Source: a virus. From it: 64,000 nt of DNA. The notes under the pieces are model-generated. The model was not told the origin of the DNA, did not search any database, and saw only the letters and a list, made by a program, of their open reading frames with translations. Position 1 is the stretch's first letter; the number at the start of each line of letters is the position of its first letter. A program made the translations under genes and the position numbers. The DNA lies in the IMG/VR virus record IMGVR_UViG_3300030451_005868, positions 1 to 64,000 of that record; one strand, given 5' to 3'. Of this stretch, positions 33,262-42,984 are shown in pieces.

Positions 33262-34186
33262 AATATTTTTCTAATCCTTGTCGTAAGTTATATTCAGGTT
33301 GGTATTTGATTAGATCTTTTGCACGGCTTATATCTAGTGTGCCACGGGCAGGGTACAGACTATGATTACCTATGTCTTCAATATCTGACTTACTGCCTGT
33401 GATATCGATTATAGTTTCAGCAAGTGTTCTTAGACTTGTAGCATTTCCTGTGGTGATATTAAGACTAACATTGGCCACTTTGGATAGTGTGGCTTTTATG
33501 ATGCCTTGTGCCGCGTCTTCTCTATAGGTGAAATCAACTTTGTTGTTTCCGTTGTGTAGTGTAATTGGTTCGTCTTTCACTGCATTTGCAAAAAACTTTG
33601 ACACGACTCTATCAGGCAGATCACCTGGACCATACACTCCGCTGGGTCTCACAATTACATAATTTAAATTATCACGTTTTGAAAACAATTTTACTAGACG
33701 TTCACCTGCCAACTTGGCCTCTCCGTATATATTCATTGGTTTGGTTTTTGATCCTTCACGTGTGCCGTCTTTGAAGTTGCCATACACCATTGATGAACTA
33801 ATGTATACAAATTTTGACACACCAAATTTACTAGAATGCCAAAGCAGATTTGTAGTGGTGTTGATAACTTTGGGTATGCCATTGATTGGATCCTTATCAA
33901 CAATTTTTGCTCTTGGATATGTTGCTAAATGAATCACAGCATCTGGAATATGCGAAAATGCTTTTAAGCAAACTAACCTGTCCAGCACGTCGCCGTCTAT
34001 CACATTGATATTTTTATGATTCCAATTACGCATACGCCAATTCATTAAATTTTTCAATTGTTCGTCGTTCATTAATCCGTATGTGTCTCGGTTATCAACC
34101 ACAATTACTTTGTTATCTTGTGACAATTCTTCCACAATTTTTGAACCAATAAATCCTTTTCCGCCTGTGACTAATATTTTTTTCAT
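33224..34186 (-). CDS. NDP-sugar epimerase/dehydratase (extended SDR)
   Basis: A 320-residue SDR enzyme with NAD-binding VTGGKGFIGS (6-15), SSSMVYG before the catalytic YGEAK (Tyr154, Lys158) and VRPSGVYGPGD, as in extended SDR enzymes acting on nucleotide sugars. It should epimerise or dehydrate an NDP-sugar; the exact substrate is unknown. The gene lies 28 bases below the carbamoyltransferase gene in the cargo operon and its 3' end overlaps the triple-repeat gene. It is a different protein from the galE-like gene at 15343. Confidence 0.85.
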   Translation of the reverse strand: MKKILVTGGKGFIGSKIVEELSQDNKVIVVDNRDTYGLMNDEQLKNLMNWRMRNWNHKNINVIDGDVLDRLVCLKAFSHIPDAVIHLATYPRAKIVDKDPINGIPKVINTTTNLLWHSSKFGVSKFVYISSSMVYGNFKDGTREGSKTKPMNIYGEAKLAGERLVKLFSKRDNLNYVIVRPSGVYGPGDLPDRVVSKFFANAVKDEPITLHNGNNKVDFTYREDAAQGIIKATLSKVANVSLNITTGNATSLRTLAETIIDITGSKSDIEDIGNHSLYPARGTLDISRAKDLIKYQPEYNLRQGLEKYYEWIRQYPDNLW

Positions 34187-34214
34187 TTATTTGTATAGTT
34201 GCCTGTGATACCAA

Positions 34215-35696
34215 TCAACACACTTTTACTCCATACTTTTTGGAAAATGCTTCAGCATCTTCTCTGTCATTTACAATTGGCTGTCCCTTTATGTTCAAAC
34301 TGGTATTCAATAGTATCGGACAACCAGTCTGTTTCTTCCATTCTGTCAGTAGTGCATGAAAGCCTGGATTATCTGTTTTTCGCACAGTTTGTACCCTAGA
34401 AGTGTTATCATAGTGTATTATGGCAGGAAAGTCTTTACCATGCGTACACGCCGCTGTATATTGCATATAAGGGGTGTTTTTAACACCTGTAGGTAGGTCA
34501 AAATACTCGTTTACATCTTCTTCTAATATGGCTGGAGCAAACGGTCTAAACTTCTGTCTCTTCTTAATTGCATTTACCAAATCCTTAATTTCTTTGCCTC
34601 TTGGATCCGCCAACAGCGATCTATTACCAAGTGCCCGTGGCCCAAACTCTGCTCTACCATTTGCAACTCCCACCATTTTGTTTTCTTTCAATTCTTTAAT
34701 AATAGCGTCTACAGGATATTCGCCATCTATGTTGTGTCCCAAGAATGGATGTTGCCAATCAATCTGTTTACTTTCTGATGCCGCTATACATCCTATACTT
34801 GAACCTGCATCACCTGGATTGGGAATAATCCAAATATTTTCAAACAATCCTAAATTTGCAAGAGTTCTGTTTGCGGCACAGTTCAATGCAACACCGCCTG
34901 CATAAACTAAATTTTTGTTTCCAAATCCTGCATACTTGCTGGCACGTATCCATAAGTCTGTGAGACATTCTTCAGTGACTGCTTGTACACTTGCGGCTAG
35001 ATCCATTACGTCTGCATTGGGTTTCCAATTGCCTATACCTTTGTGTAGATTACGTTTTAATCTAAATGGATTACGTGTCACAAAATCTTTGTATATTTCA
35101 TCTTTGTATATTGGCCGACCATAAGCACTCATACCCATCAAAATATATTCTTCTTCAGCAGGTTTAAGTCCACATCGTTGTGTAAACGCCGAATACAATA
35201 TACCTATGCTGTGAGGATATTGTTGTGATTCCATGTGCTGTATTGCTTTCTGATTATAACCTTTTGAAATAGATATTGTTTCCCATTCTCCAATTGCATC
35301 CACGGTAAGAATTACTGCATCCTTAAATCCAGATGTAAAATATCCTGCGGCGGCATGAGAGGCATGATGTTTTACATATTGGTCAATTCTCAAACCAAAT
35401 TTTTTCATATGATGTTCTGGCATTTCTTTTCTGTCAAAAGCAGTTCTAAATTGTGTGGCATAAAATTGTCTTGTTTTTTTCAGTATAGGTTTTTCGTAAT
35501 AGACAACCTTATCAATAGGAACATAAGATACTGCTTCATTTACAATATCCCAATTTAGATAGTGATCATTTTTTATTTTTGAATATCTTTCACTATGAGC
35601 CGCCCATAATATCTTGCCAGGCGCTTTGTTGTCCTCAAACTCTACCACTGCCATAGCGGCATCGTGGTTCATACAATTTACCCCTAGTATTCTCAT
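34215..35696 (-). CDS. NodU/CmcH-type carbamoyltransferase
   Basis: A 493-residue protein with the family blocks in order: N-terminal GVNCMNHDAA, HHASHAAAGYF (His pair), LMGMSAYGRP, YAGGVALNCAANR, GRAEFGPRALGNRS and CPILLNTSLN near the end. Such enzymes use carbamoyl phosphate and ATP to carbamoylate hydroxyls of sugars or antibiotics. It overlaps the GNAT-like gene by 4 bases. In this operon the acceptor is probably a sugar built by the neighbouring glycosyltransferases and epimerase, which is inference. Confidence 0.9.
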   Translation of the reverse strand: MRILGVNCMNHDAAMAVVEFEDNKAPGKILWAAHSERYSKIKNDHYLNWDIVNEAVSYVPIDKVVYYEKPILKKTRQFYATQFRTAFDRKEMPEHHMKKFGLRIDQYVKHHASHAAAGYFTSGFKDAVILTVDAIGEWETISISKGYNQKAIQHMESQQYPHSIGILYSAFTQRCGLKPAEEEYILMGMSAYGRPIYKDEIYKDFVTRNPFRLKRNLHKGIGNWKPNADVMDLAASVQAVTEECLTDLWIRASKYAGFGNKNLVYAGGVALNCAANRTLANLGLFENIWIIPNPGDAGSSIGCIAASESKQIDWQHPFLGHNIDGEYPVDAIIKELKENKMVGVANGRAEFGPRALGNRSLLADPRGKEIKDLVNAIKKRQKFRPFAPAILEEDVNEYFDLPTGVKNTPYMQYTAACTHGKDFPAIIHYDNTSRVQTVRKTDNPGFHALLTEWKKQTGCPILLNTSLNIKGQPIVNDREDAEAFSKKYGVKVC

Positions 35697-36256
35697 TTAA
35701 TCTTGAACCAACCCTTTGCACGTTCCAGGTATTTCTCCCATTCTTCTAATTCAATATCATATTCAAAATTTTGTGAAGTTTCATTTACTTGTAATTCTTT
35801 AGCACCATTTTTAATATGAAAATTACGTGCCATGTCTGTTAATGGACTCAAGGTTACTAATCTGTTTAGATGATTAGACTTTTTAACCATTTTGTACACT
35901 TCATTTACAATAGCACGTCCACCGCCTCTTTTTTTGGCCCATACAGTGTAGGCTATTGCAATCGATCCTTGAACTCCCGCACGATGTACAGCCTTCATGG
36001 CGGCATCCTTACTTAGAACTTCCATTTCTTCAACTGTTTTAGGGACTTCATCAGTGAAAGCAAAACACATTACAGCGGCAATGTCTCCTTCGCTGTCCTT
36101 TAGTCCATAAATTTTTCTACCATATGCTTGTCTAAATTCGAGATTAAGTTCAGGACGTACCGGATCCTCCTCACAATCGATGTATGGTAATTCTATTAAT
36201 TCATACTTGGGTTTTTTCTCAAGTACTTTTGCAATTTTTTGTTTGATCGTATTCAT
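35693..36256 (-). CDS. GNAT-like acyltransferase
   Basis: A 187-residue protein whose C-terminal part fits a GNAT fold: a strand AIAYTVWA, the CoA-loop-like KKRGGGRAIVNEVY, and a late PLTDMARNFHIKNGA segment typical of the GNAT motif B helix. The substrate could be an amino sugar or protein. It overlaps the carbamoyltransferase gene by 4 bases and follows a small ORF by 1 base. The assignment rests on pattern only. Confidence 0.65.
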   Translation of the reverse strand: MNTIKQKIAKVLEKKPKYELIELPYIDCEEDPVRPELNLEFRQAYGRKIYGLKDSEGDIAAVMCFAFTDEVPKTVEEMEVLSKDAAMKAVHRAGVQGSIAIAYTVWAKKRGGGRAIVNEVYKMVKKSNHLNRLVTLSPLTDMARNFHIKNGAKELQVNETSQNFEYDIELEEWEKYLERAKGWFKIK

Positions 36257-36257
36257 A

Positions 36258-36362
36258 TTATTTGTATATAAATGGGTCTTTTTTCTTTAATTCTTTAAGT
36301 CTTTTTCTATAGGCCATTTCTTGTTTGATCTTTGTGATCAAGTTTTTAAGCCATGTGATCAT
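36258..36362 (-). CDS. Small Lys-rich helical protein (34 aa)
   Basis: A 34-residue frame beginning at ATG 36362-36360, which overlaps the TGA of the upstream gene (ATGA), and ending one base before the GNAT-like gene. The product is one charged helix ending KKKDPFIYK, a C-terminus I associate with tiny proteins common in marine T4-like phages. Tight coupling on both sides supports it. It contains no Cys and does not look like a modified-peptide precursor. Confidence 0.6.
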   Translation of the reverse strand: MITWLKNLITKIKQEMAYRKRLKELKKKDPFIYK

Positions 36363-37159
36363 GTTTGTCCTCCTATTATTCTTTTAAACTCTGGTAACAT
36401 TAATTTTACAGCATCTTCATGCGATTCGTCAAGTGGATGAGTTGTGCCACGGGCATAGTCATTCATAAGTGCCCACTGGTTGAATCCCATCATTCTTTCA
36501 CCAAAACTATACCAATTGGTTATATCAATCTCATTGAACATATTTTCCATCAGAGGATCTAACGACTTTTTATGATTTAAATTGTCATAAAACACACAGT
36601 TGTCTGCTAGAGTAAAAAAATATGGTATTTTTCTTTTTTCCAAAATATTTTGTAACCAAATAATACTCTTCCAACTTAGATAAGTTTCGTGGTAATCGTT
36701 AGCGGCGTATTTGTATAGACTACTTGCAAAAGGTCTTACTCCAGCATCCTGGAAATTTTTTTGTCTAATTTTATGTAGTTTCATTTGTACTTGATTATTA
36801 TGTAACATTGATTCTGCTTCAGCATCTCCGGCTTCTGTCTCCCACGGGGTAATTGACGCCCATCTATTATTTTCTAAAATTGCGTGTGGTGGCATGGCCC
36901 AGTCATATCTGGAAATAAAAGTCCACATCACTGCAACACATTTGACATCTGTGTTTTTGGTGACAGTTTCAAATACTTTTCTGGCTATCGCTTGGTTTCC
37001 GATACCACCTCTGGCACAGCAAAGATAATTGTCTGCCACTTGGCTTTGTTCGTAAATTTGATAGGCCCATGATTTTTTACTAGGGTACCTACTCTCAAAA
37101 TCATCACTCAATTCGTTTCCAAAAGTGAAACTACAACCGCCTGAAATAAAATTACTCAT
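36359..37159 (-). CDS. SGNH hydrolase-like protein (Cys for Asp in block I)
   Basis: I start at ATG 37159 (266 residues), overlapping the radical SAM gene stop region; an in-frame start 42 bases upstream is less likely. Block I is SGGCSFTFGNE (about 6-16), where the usual GDS reads GCS, followed by an Asn segment GIGNQAIAR, AVMWTFISR and a C-terminal DESHEDA with Asp-x-x-His. It resembles the SGNH protein at 20447 and the N-terminus of 40939-42984. Ester hydrolysis, for example deacetylation of a glycan, is possible. Confidence 0.65.
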   Translation of the reverse strand: MSNFISGGCSFTFGNELSDDFESRYPSKKSWAYQIYEQSQVADNYLCCARGGIGNQAIARKVFETVTKNTDVKCVAVMWTFISRYDWAMPPHAILENNRWASITPWETEAGDAEAESMLHNNQVQMKLHKIRQKNFQDAGVRPFASSLYKYAANDYHETYLSWKSIIWLQNILEKRKIPYFFTLADNCVFYDNLNHKKSLDPLMENMFNEIDITNWYSFGERMMGFNQWALMNDYARGTTHPLDESHEDAVKLMLPEFKRIIGGQT

Positions 37160-38354
37160 AAATTTTAAACTCCTTATCCAGTTCTGGAAAAGTTTTGGCA
37201 AAATTTTCCTTACGAATATAGTCCACAGATTTAATGGAACTTATTAATTTGTTATACCAATTTTCAACTTTTTTTCCAGGAGTATCTTTAAGGTAGTCCA
37301 AAGCAGACTGTAATTCAGATTTGTATATATCGCATTTTTTTATTTTTTCTAAAACTTTATTTTTGAACGAAGTTGGCAATTGCTGAACATCATAAACTTC
37401 AGGTTGGTGTAAAACATTTATATACCAAAAATCAGGCTCCCATTCTTTTACAACTTTTGCTAATTCGTCAAGATAAAAAATGTTGAAAAAATTAATTGTA
37501 GTGCAAACCTGAATAGATAAATTTTTTAATCCACTTGCCTTAAATTTTTCAATATTTTTCTTAACTTCGATCCATTTAGCATTTGTCCTTTGGTATTCAA
37601 AACGGTCTCCCACATCATCTATACTAAATGCTACTTCTATTCTTTTGAAATGCGGCCATATGTCCTTTATTGCTTTATCAGGATACTGTGTGCCGTTTGT
37701 ATTGTAATGTACGTCAATTAATTTTGAAGACCCTTTATCTATACACTTTTGTAAAATATCAAATTGTTCTTTTATCATTAAAGGCTCACCGCCTGTGATT
37801 TCAAAAAATCTAATTTGTTCCACATGCTCAGCAATACTATCTAAAAAAGCATTTTTTTCTCTCGGCCAGGCTCCCTCTTTATTATATTGTTTCCATTGTT
37901 TATCTTGGTCTGGATTTAATTTAATCATATCGGATACCCATTGCGAACTTGAATGTGGTGAACATATCCTACATTTCAAGTTGCAAATATTTCCAAGTTT
38001 TAGATCAATAAAATGCGGAGCAACGATGTTTTTCTTAATGGCATACTGACCTAACGTGCCCGCCTTATTCCACATGTGCTGTCTTTTTGAAGTTTTACCC
38101 ACTGCTTCCTCCTTCCAGCAACTGGAACATCCATCTGGCCTTTTTCCATCTAAAAACTCTTGCCTTAAAGTGTCCATAAAATTTGAATTTTGAACTTCTT
38201 TAATTTTGTTTTTTAATGTTGTGTATCTATTGTTATTACTATCTGTAATTGTTCCTTTGTATAGACAACACGGCCTATAGTTACCGGTTGCAGTGGTCTC
38301 TAGTGAAGTCCACGGAAGATGACACAAATTAGAATCTAAATACTGTGCCACCAT
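37152..38354 (-). CDS. Radical SAM protein with N-terminal twitch-like Cys module (1)
   Basis: A 400-residue protein. An N-terminal module has Cys11 in a C-x3-W motif, then Cys29-Cys30 and Cys76/Cys79 in GCSSCWKEE. The radical SAM core follows, with ICNLKCRIC (Cys124, 128, 131) and ITGGEPLM. Cysteines outside the CX3CX2C motif suggest a second iron-sulphur cluster, as in twitch/SPASM enzymes, but here the module precedes the core. The substrate is unknown, with peptide or sugar the main options. It overlaps both neighbours and is very AT-rich. Confidence 0.85.
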   Translation of the reverse strand: MVAQYLDSNLCHLPWTSLETTATGNYRPCCLYKGTITDSNNNRYTTLKNKIKEVQNSNFMDTLRQEFLDGKRPDGCSSCWKEEAVGKTSKRQHMWNKAGTLGQYAIKKNIVAPHFIDLKLGNICNLKCRICSPHSSSQWVSDMIKLNPDQDKQWKQYNKEGAWPREKNAFLDSIAEHVEQIRFFEITGGEPLMIKEQFDILQKCIDKGSSKLIDVHYNTNGTQYPDKAIKDIWPHFKRIEVAFSIDDVGDRFEYQRTNAKWIEVKKNIEKFKASGLKNLSIQVCTTINFFNIFYLDELAKVVKEWEPDFWYINVLHQPEVYDVQQLPTSFKNKVLEKIKKCDIYKSELQSALDYLKDTPGKKVENWYNKLISSIKSVDYIRKENFAKTFPELDKEFKIYE

Positions 38355-39670
38355 TGCAATACCTCTGGATCTCTCGCCAATATTTTTTTAATATCTGTAC
38401 CTCTTATTCTATCTATTCTTTCACACTCTGCTTTGCCATCTTTCCAACCTTGCCTGCAGGTCTTGTCATCATATTTTTCTTCATTTGTAGGAGTATCCAA
38501 AATATTTTGTAAATTTGTAAAAAAATTGAAATTTAAAACATTCTGTTTTTCATTTTCATATTTTTTAAGAGTTTTGTTTATAATTTTGTGTAATAATTTT
38601 TTTGGCAAAAAACTTGGACTACTGTAAGTGTCAGGAGAAAAGTTAAAAACTTTTTTACATAATAATGGAATTTTTAGTGTTTTATGTAAATCATACATTC
38701 CTTCTAAATCAAATAGTCCAGGCAAAGTAACTGTGAGATCTAGTTGTAATTGCCTTGGGTGTTTTGTAAATTTTTTTGCATACTGCATGTTTTCAAACCA
38801 TTGCTTGTAATTTAAGCCTGTCCTGACATATTCACCTACCTCTCCTGTTCCGTCGATGGAGGCATTGATTTGCCAGTCATTAAATTTTGATAAAAGATCG
38901 TCAAATAAATTTAAACCAAAAAAGTCTATTCTGCTCATGTTTGAATTATATCTTGCAAAAACTGAATTGGCATAGCCTAGTTCTACGACTCGTTGCATGG
39001 CTGTCCAATGTATTTTCCACATCAATGGCTCTCCCCCACACCAATAAAATTCTTTGATACTTTTATTTTCAACAGCATTCATAAATTCTTTAACCACATG
39101 CTGATCGTGAAATTTTTGTAGATGCTCTTTCACATCTTTTCTTCCCCATATGTGTTTTGTTTCGTAGCGTTCGGCCCTTCCGTGTTTTTTATTTTCTGCT
39201 TCCCAACTGCTTGAAAGCATGTCTCCACACATTCTACAACTAAAATTACAAAGATTTGAAAAACGATAGTCCCAACTTGTTACTTGCATAGTGGTTGCAC
39301 CTGTTTCATCTGTGCTCTCAAACGCCTCGTCAATTTGATTTTGATAAAACCTATTGAAATGCTGTCGATAAACATTGGCATTTAACAACTTATGATTACA
39401 TGTTGCACATTGCGATATCTCTTCACCAGCCATAAGTTTCAGTCTAATATCCTTCATGTAAGCACTATTCCAATGTTCATCTAAAGTGGTTAACTTTAAT
39501 TGGTCCGCATTTTTAGTCACAGACTCGGTATCAATATACTGATTAAAATTTTGCGATTGTTCACGACTAGCACAACACAATCTTCTTTCCATTTGCGGAG
39601 AAATAAATGTATGGGTCCACGGAGCCATACAAAACCTTTTGTTGCCTTCGTTTGGTTTAATTCTTTTCAT
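38336..39670 (-). CDS. Radical SAM protein with N-terminal twitch-like Cys module (2)
   Basis: A 444-residue protein from ATG 39670 (a TTG nine bases earlier is possible). The N-terminal module is FCMAPWTH (Cys about 14), Cys-Cys at about 32-33 and CATC at about 88-91; the core has LCNFSCRMCG (about 141-148) and WCGGEPLM. Its order of motifs matches the protein at 39657-40949, which is probably its closest relative here. It overlaps the upstream gene by 14 bases and the downstream gene by 19. Substrate unknown. Confidence 0.85.
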   Translation of the reverse strand: MKRIKPNEGNKRFCMAPWTHTFISPQMERRLCCASREQSQNFNQYIDTESVTKNADQLKLTTLDEHWNSAYMKDIRLKLMAGEEISQCATCNHKLLNANVYRQHFNRFYQNQIDEAFESTDETGATTMQVTSWDYRFSNLCNFSCRMCGDMLSSSWEAENKKHGRAERYETKHIWGRKDVKEHLQKFHDQHVVKEFMNAVENKSIKEFYWCGGEPLMWKIHWTAMQRVVELGYANSVFARYNSNMSRIDFFGLNLFDDLLSKFNDWQINASIDGTGEVGEYVRTGLNYKQWFENMQYAKKFTKHPRQLQLDLTVTLPGLFDLEGMYDLHKTLKIPLLCKKVFNFSPDTYSSPSFLPKKLLHKIINKTLKKYENEKQNVLNFNFFTNLQNILDTPTNEEKYDDKTCRQGWKDGKAECERIDRIRGTDIKKILARDPEVLQWWHSI

Positions 39671-40949
39671 ATTTGTCAAATAAATCTTTCCATTCTGGAA
39701 ATATATCTATAAAGTTTTCATCTCTTATTTTGTCATATCTTCTAGTTTGAGAGAAGAAATTATCAAGATGTTTTTGATTATCAGTTTTAAACATCCAATC
39801 CAGGGCAGATTGATAACCTTTCGTGGCCCTAGTCAAATGATCTTGTGTTGCAATCCATTTAATGTGTGTATCGTATTTTTCTTTGACCTGCTGTTTGAAT
39901 TCAGGTGGCAATATGTCCATTCTTTGCCATGTTGGATGTTGTAATAAATTAAAATTAAAATCTTGAGGTTTGATCAATCCTTGTTCGACCCAACTTTTAT
40001 GAAAATCACATACATGTAGACTGTTGGCTAAACCAACCGTAGAACTAATATAAAAATCAACTTGTGGACAAACTTGCATCATTCTTTTTCTATTTTCCAC
40101 AGTCTCTTCCCACTTGGTGCCTTTTCGCATAAGTTCTGCCCTATCCCATTCAGCGTCCAGACTGGCTCCAACAGATACAGAATCAAATTTATTCCAAAGT
40201 TCAAACACATCAATATCCTTAAATTTAGTACGACTGAAATTGGTGTTATAAATTAGTCTCACATGATACATTTTACGTTTGTCTAATTCTTTTAGAATTC
40301 TATAATGCTCCTCCATTATTATAGGTTCACCACCTGCAAAATAAAACTGCTCAGTATGATCAAATGACTCCAACATCTGTTCCCATAAGTCATTGGTGTG
40401 CCTTCCTACTTTCATTACCTTAGCATGTGGCGGTGGAGAACCTGTGAGTTTTTTATGGTCTTCATACCAATTAGAACTGAACCAAGTTCCACAACTTCTA
40501 CAAGCCATATTACATAGATTGGAAAAACGTATATCCCAATATTTCATTACAAAATCTGCAGTGCCGTCAGGCTTGGTTGAATCCACTAAGCCTATGTTGT
40601 GTCCAAAGTGTTTGTTAGAACTAAGACGCAGACTAAAAAAACCAGATTTCTCTTGATCATAACACTTTAAACATTCACGAGATTTTTTGTTGTTTAGCAT
40701 TCGAAGTCTCATCTCCTTCATTTTGTCACCATTGAAAACTTCTTTCAAACTGTTTTTGTTAAGATTCCCAACATCATAAGGGTCAAAAGCAAAACAGCAA
40801 GGATATGCCCTACCATCTGGATACGCATGAAGATGCATCCAAGGAAGCATACAAAAAGATTCTGATTCTATCAATAACTCCTTCTGTCTAGGAGTCATAT
40901 CTTTTATTTTTAATTTTTCAGGCTCTTTGGCCCCGTACTCATATGCCAT
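39657..40949 (-). CDS. Radical SAM protein with N-terminal twitch-like Cys module (3)
   Basis: A 430-residue protein. The N-terminal module has FCMLPWMH (Cys33), PCCFAF (Cys51-52) and ECLKCYDQE (Cys93, 96). The radical SAM motif is LCNMACRSCG (Cys146, 150, 153) followed by AGGEPIIM. The C-terminal third is helical and ends with an aromatic IFPEWKDLF-type segment also seen in its paralogues. It starts inside the end of the fused SGNH-radical SAM gene. Substrate unknown. Confidence 0.85.
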   Translation of the reverse strand: MAYEYGAKEPEKLKIKDMTPRQKELLIESESFCMLPWMHLHAYPDGRAYPCCFAFDPYDVGNLNKNSLKEVFNGDKMKEMRLRMLNNKKSRECLKCYDQEKSGFFSLRLSSNKHFGHNIGLVDSTKPDGTADFVMKYWDIRFSNLCNMACRSCGTWFSSNWYEDHKKLTGSPPPHAKVMKVGRHTNDLWEQMLESFDHTEQFYFAGGEPIIMEEHYRILKELDKRKMYHVRLIYNTNFSRTKFKDIDVFELWNKFDSVSVGASLDAEWDRAELMRKGTKWEETVENRKRMMQVCPQVDFYISSTVGLANSLHVCDFHKSWVEQGLIKPQDFNFNLLQHPTWQRMDILPPEFKQQVKEKYDTHIKWIATQDHLTRATKGYQSALDWMFKTDNQKHLDNFFSQTRRYDKIRDENFIDIFPEWKDLFDKYEKN

Positions 40950-42984
40950 TGTACCATTCTCCTATTATTGGAAAAGTTTTTTCAAAACTCTTGCCTCTAC
41001 GTGTATCGTATTGACTGTAGAAAACTTTAAAGTCTTTTTGTAATTTATCTTGTGTAGCCGCACCAGCGTGTGGAGTTTTAACCACATCCAAATAATCTAT
41101 CAGCCTTTTTGTGTGTTCTATTTCCATGCCCTCTAACCATTTCTCATTATTAGTTAAGAACTTTTCAATATCACCCTTAAATTTATTTCTAAGATCATCT
41201 GGTAGCACTAAAGGCGATTGAAAACTAGGAAACCTAAGTATATTCAACGTAAAGTTAATTGATCTTTTATGATGTTTCATGCCTACAAGTATTTCTAAAA
41301 ATTTTGATAATGACTCTAAACATAGTGCGTTAATTGTACACATATTATGGACACTGTTTGGCACTCCAGATAAAATTATATCATTTAAATTTTCGTACCA
41401 GTATTCAAAATCCATGCCATCCCTGATATATTCTGCCTGTTGAAATACTGATTCATTTGAGGTATATAAATCCACTGCATGAAAATTCCAAAGTTTTTTC
41501 TTAAATCTTTCTATTATTTCCTTTTTGGCACCAAGATTTGTGTTAATTGCTAGTCGCATATTTGGATTAATTTTATCACCTTGCGTTTCAATCCAATCTA
41601 AGAGACGCCATAAATTAGGAGACATCATTGGCTCTCCCCCAGTAATTCTTAATTCATCTAAAGTTTTATGAAGATCACTTTCCCACCATTTGTAAAATGC
41701 CTCCACATATGGATTGGTTTCATCTTTTTTATATGGCTCTGCAGATTCATGACTATGAGTAAAATGATTACGACCGTCTGATTGTAGTCCAGTATATGGT
41801 CCTTTTTGCTTGATGTCATTTGCCCAGGTTGTACTAAAAGCAGGATTACAATATGTGCAGGCAAATTGACAAGTTCTGTCAAACGCAATTTCTAAAGTTT
41901 TCAAGTTGTGATTTGCTTGATGATTGGTTGCAAAAGCAGTATGCAAATCTTCATTAGTAAAAATTTTACTTTTATATACTCTATCACTAATTGCATTACG
42001 ACCCATGTCCTCAATTTTCCAACAATATTCGCAACCAGCAGGTCTTTCGCCGCACTGCATCTGCCTACGCTGTTCTTTTTTTTGTTTGGTATTGTGTATT
42101 GCACTTGGGTTAGTTTTTATCTCTTCTAGATCAATTTTGTGTGGCAATGGATGATGACAACTTGTAGTCATACCTGAACCTAGCCATATAGTGGCATTAT
42201 ACCATTTGGCTCCGCAAAAACTTGCTGACTTTGTATCTAATACTTGTTTTTTATAATCTATATCATTCATGGTATTTTGCACATGGTCATCTTTTTTAAA
42301 TAATTTTTCAAACTTATCATTTGGCAAAAAATTTTCTGTCTTCAAAATAATGTTTTTTGCCCAATAGTACTGTGCCAACCTAGATGCATCATGTTCACTT
42401 TGACTGTTTTTATTTGCATAATCTGTAGTGAATTCTTTTATTCCTTTCTTGCCATCATAAAAAATAAACTTACTCCAATCAATTTCGTTGTATAATCTTT
42501 TTTCACTTATACTTGAGAATGTATTTCTTAACACATCTTTATGCTCAATCATCATTGTAAAACTAATGCTTTGACTAGTGAGAAATTGTTGTGTGCGTAA
42601 AATGTGTTCTAGTGTTCTATAATATTGTCTGTCTAAATTGAAAAAATGTTTATTATAAAACTCATGTTTCTCTTTCTGTGGGTGTTGTCCATAAGCAACC
42701 TTAAAATTAGTGTTTTGATCTTTAACAACTAATGATTCACTTCCTAAAACATAATCTTTTTGTACAACTTCATATTTCTCTGGTCCAGTCCACATCACAT
42801 AAAGATGACTTATTAAAGATCTTAATTCTAAAACGCTATCAATTACTTTCCTGCTGATTGTCTCATTACTTGCATTTTTAAAAGAAAAGGTTTCATAGTC
42901 TTTTCCTTGTAATTCTGCCAAATACCTTGGCCATGACCAACCAGTATTTTTGTACCCACCCCATCCGTGACAAACTATTTTCAT
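40939..42984 (-). CDS. Fusion of degenerate SGNH-like domain and radical SAM protein (4)
   Basis: A 681-residue fusion. Residues 1-210 align with the SGNH-like proteins of this window: SWPRYLAEL, NASNETISRKV (about 37-47), LYVMWTG (61-67) and SEHDASRLA (196-204). The GDS motif reads HGWGGY and the catalytic Asp seems replaced, so it is likely inactive as an esterase and may bind instead. From about 255 comes the Cys module (C257, C276, CEYC 318-321) and radical SAM CQFACTYC (372-379), then ITGGEPMM. The second part is closest to the protein at 42981-44351. Confidence 0.85.
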   Translation of the reverse strand: MKIVCHGWGGYKNTGWSWPRYLAELQGKDYETFSFKNASNETISRKVIDSVLELRSLISHLYVMWTGPEKYEVVQKDYVLGSESLVVKDQNTNFKVAYGQHPQKEKHEFYNKHFFNLDRQYYRTLEHILRTQQFLTSQSISFTMMIEHKDVLRNTFSSISEKRLYNEIDWSKFIFYDGKKGIKEFTTDYANKNSQSEHDASRLAQYYWAKNIILKTENFLPNDKFEKLFKKDDHVQNTMNDIDYKKQVLDTKSASFCGAKWYNATIWLGSGMTTSCHHPLPHKIDLEEIKTNPSAIHNTKQKKEQRRQMQCGERPAGCEYCWKIEDMGRNAISDRVYKSKIFTNEDLHTAFATNHQANHNLKTLEIAFDRTCQFACTYCNPAFSTTWANDIKQKGPYTGLQSDGRNHFTHSHESAEPYKKDETNPYVEAFYKWWESDLHKTLDELRITGGEPMMSPNLWRLLDWIETQGDKINPNMRLAINTNLGAKKEIIERFKKKLWNFHAVDLYTSNESVFQQAEYIRDGMDFEYWYENLNDIILSGVPNSVHNMCTINALCLESLSKFLEILVGMKHHKRSINFTLNILRFPSFQSPLVLPDDLRNKFKGDIEKFLTNNEKWLEGMEIEHTKRLIDYLDVVKTPHAGAATQDKLQKDFKVFYSQYDTRRGKSFEKTFPIIGEWYNGI

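Noticed and set aside
34187-34214. Second promoter inside the cargo operon before the epimerase gene
   Set aside because: TTGATT and a TATACA-like hexamer can be found but the spacing is only about 15 bases and the -10 matches poorly.
36258-36362. Precursor peptide for the radical SAM enzymes (RiPP-like system)
   Set aside because: The small protein has no Cys and no leader/core pattern, and no other short frame in the operon looks like a precursor. A peptide substrate may still be encoded elsewhere.
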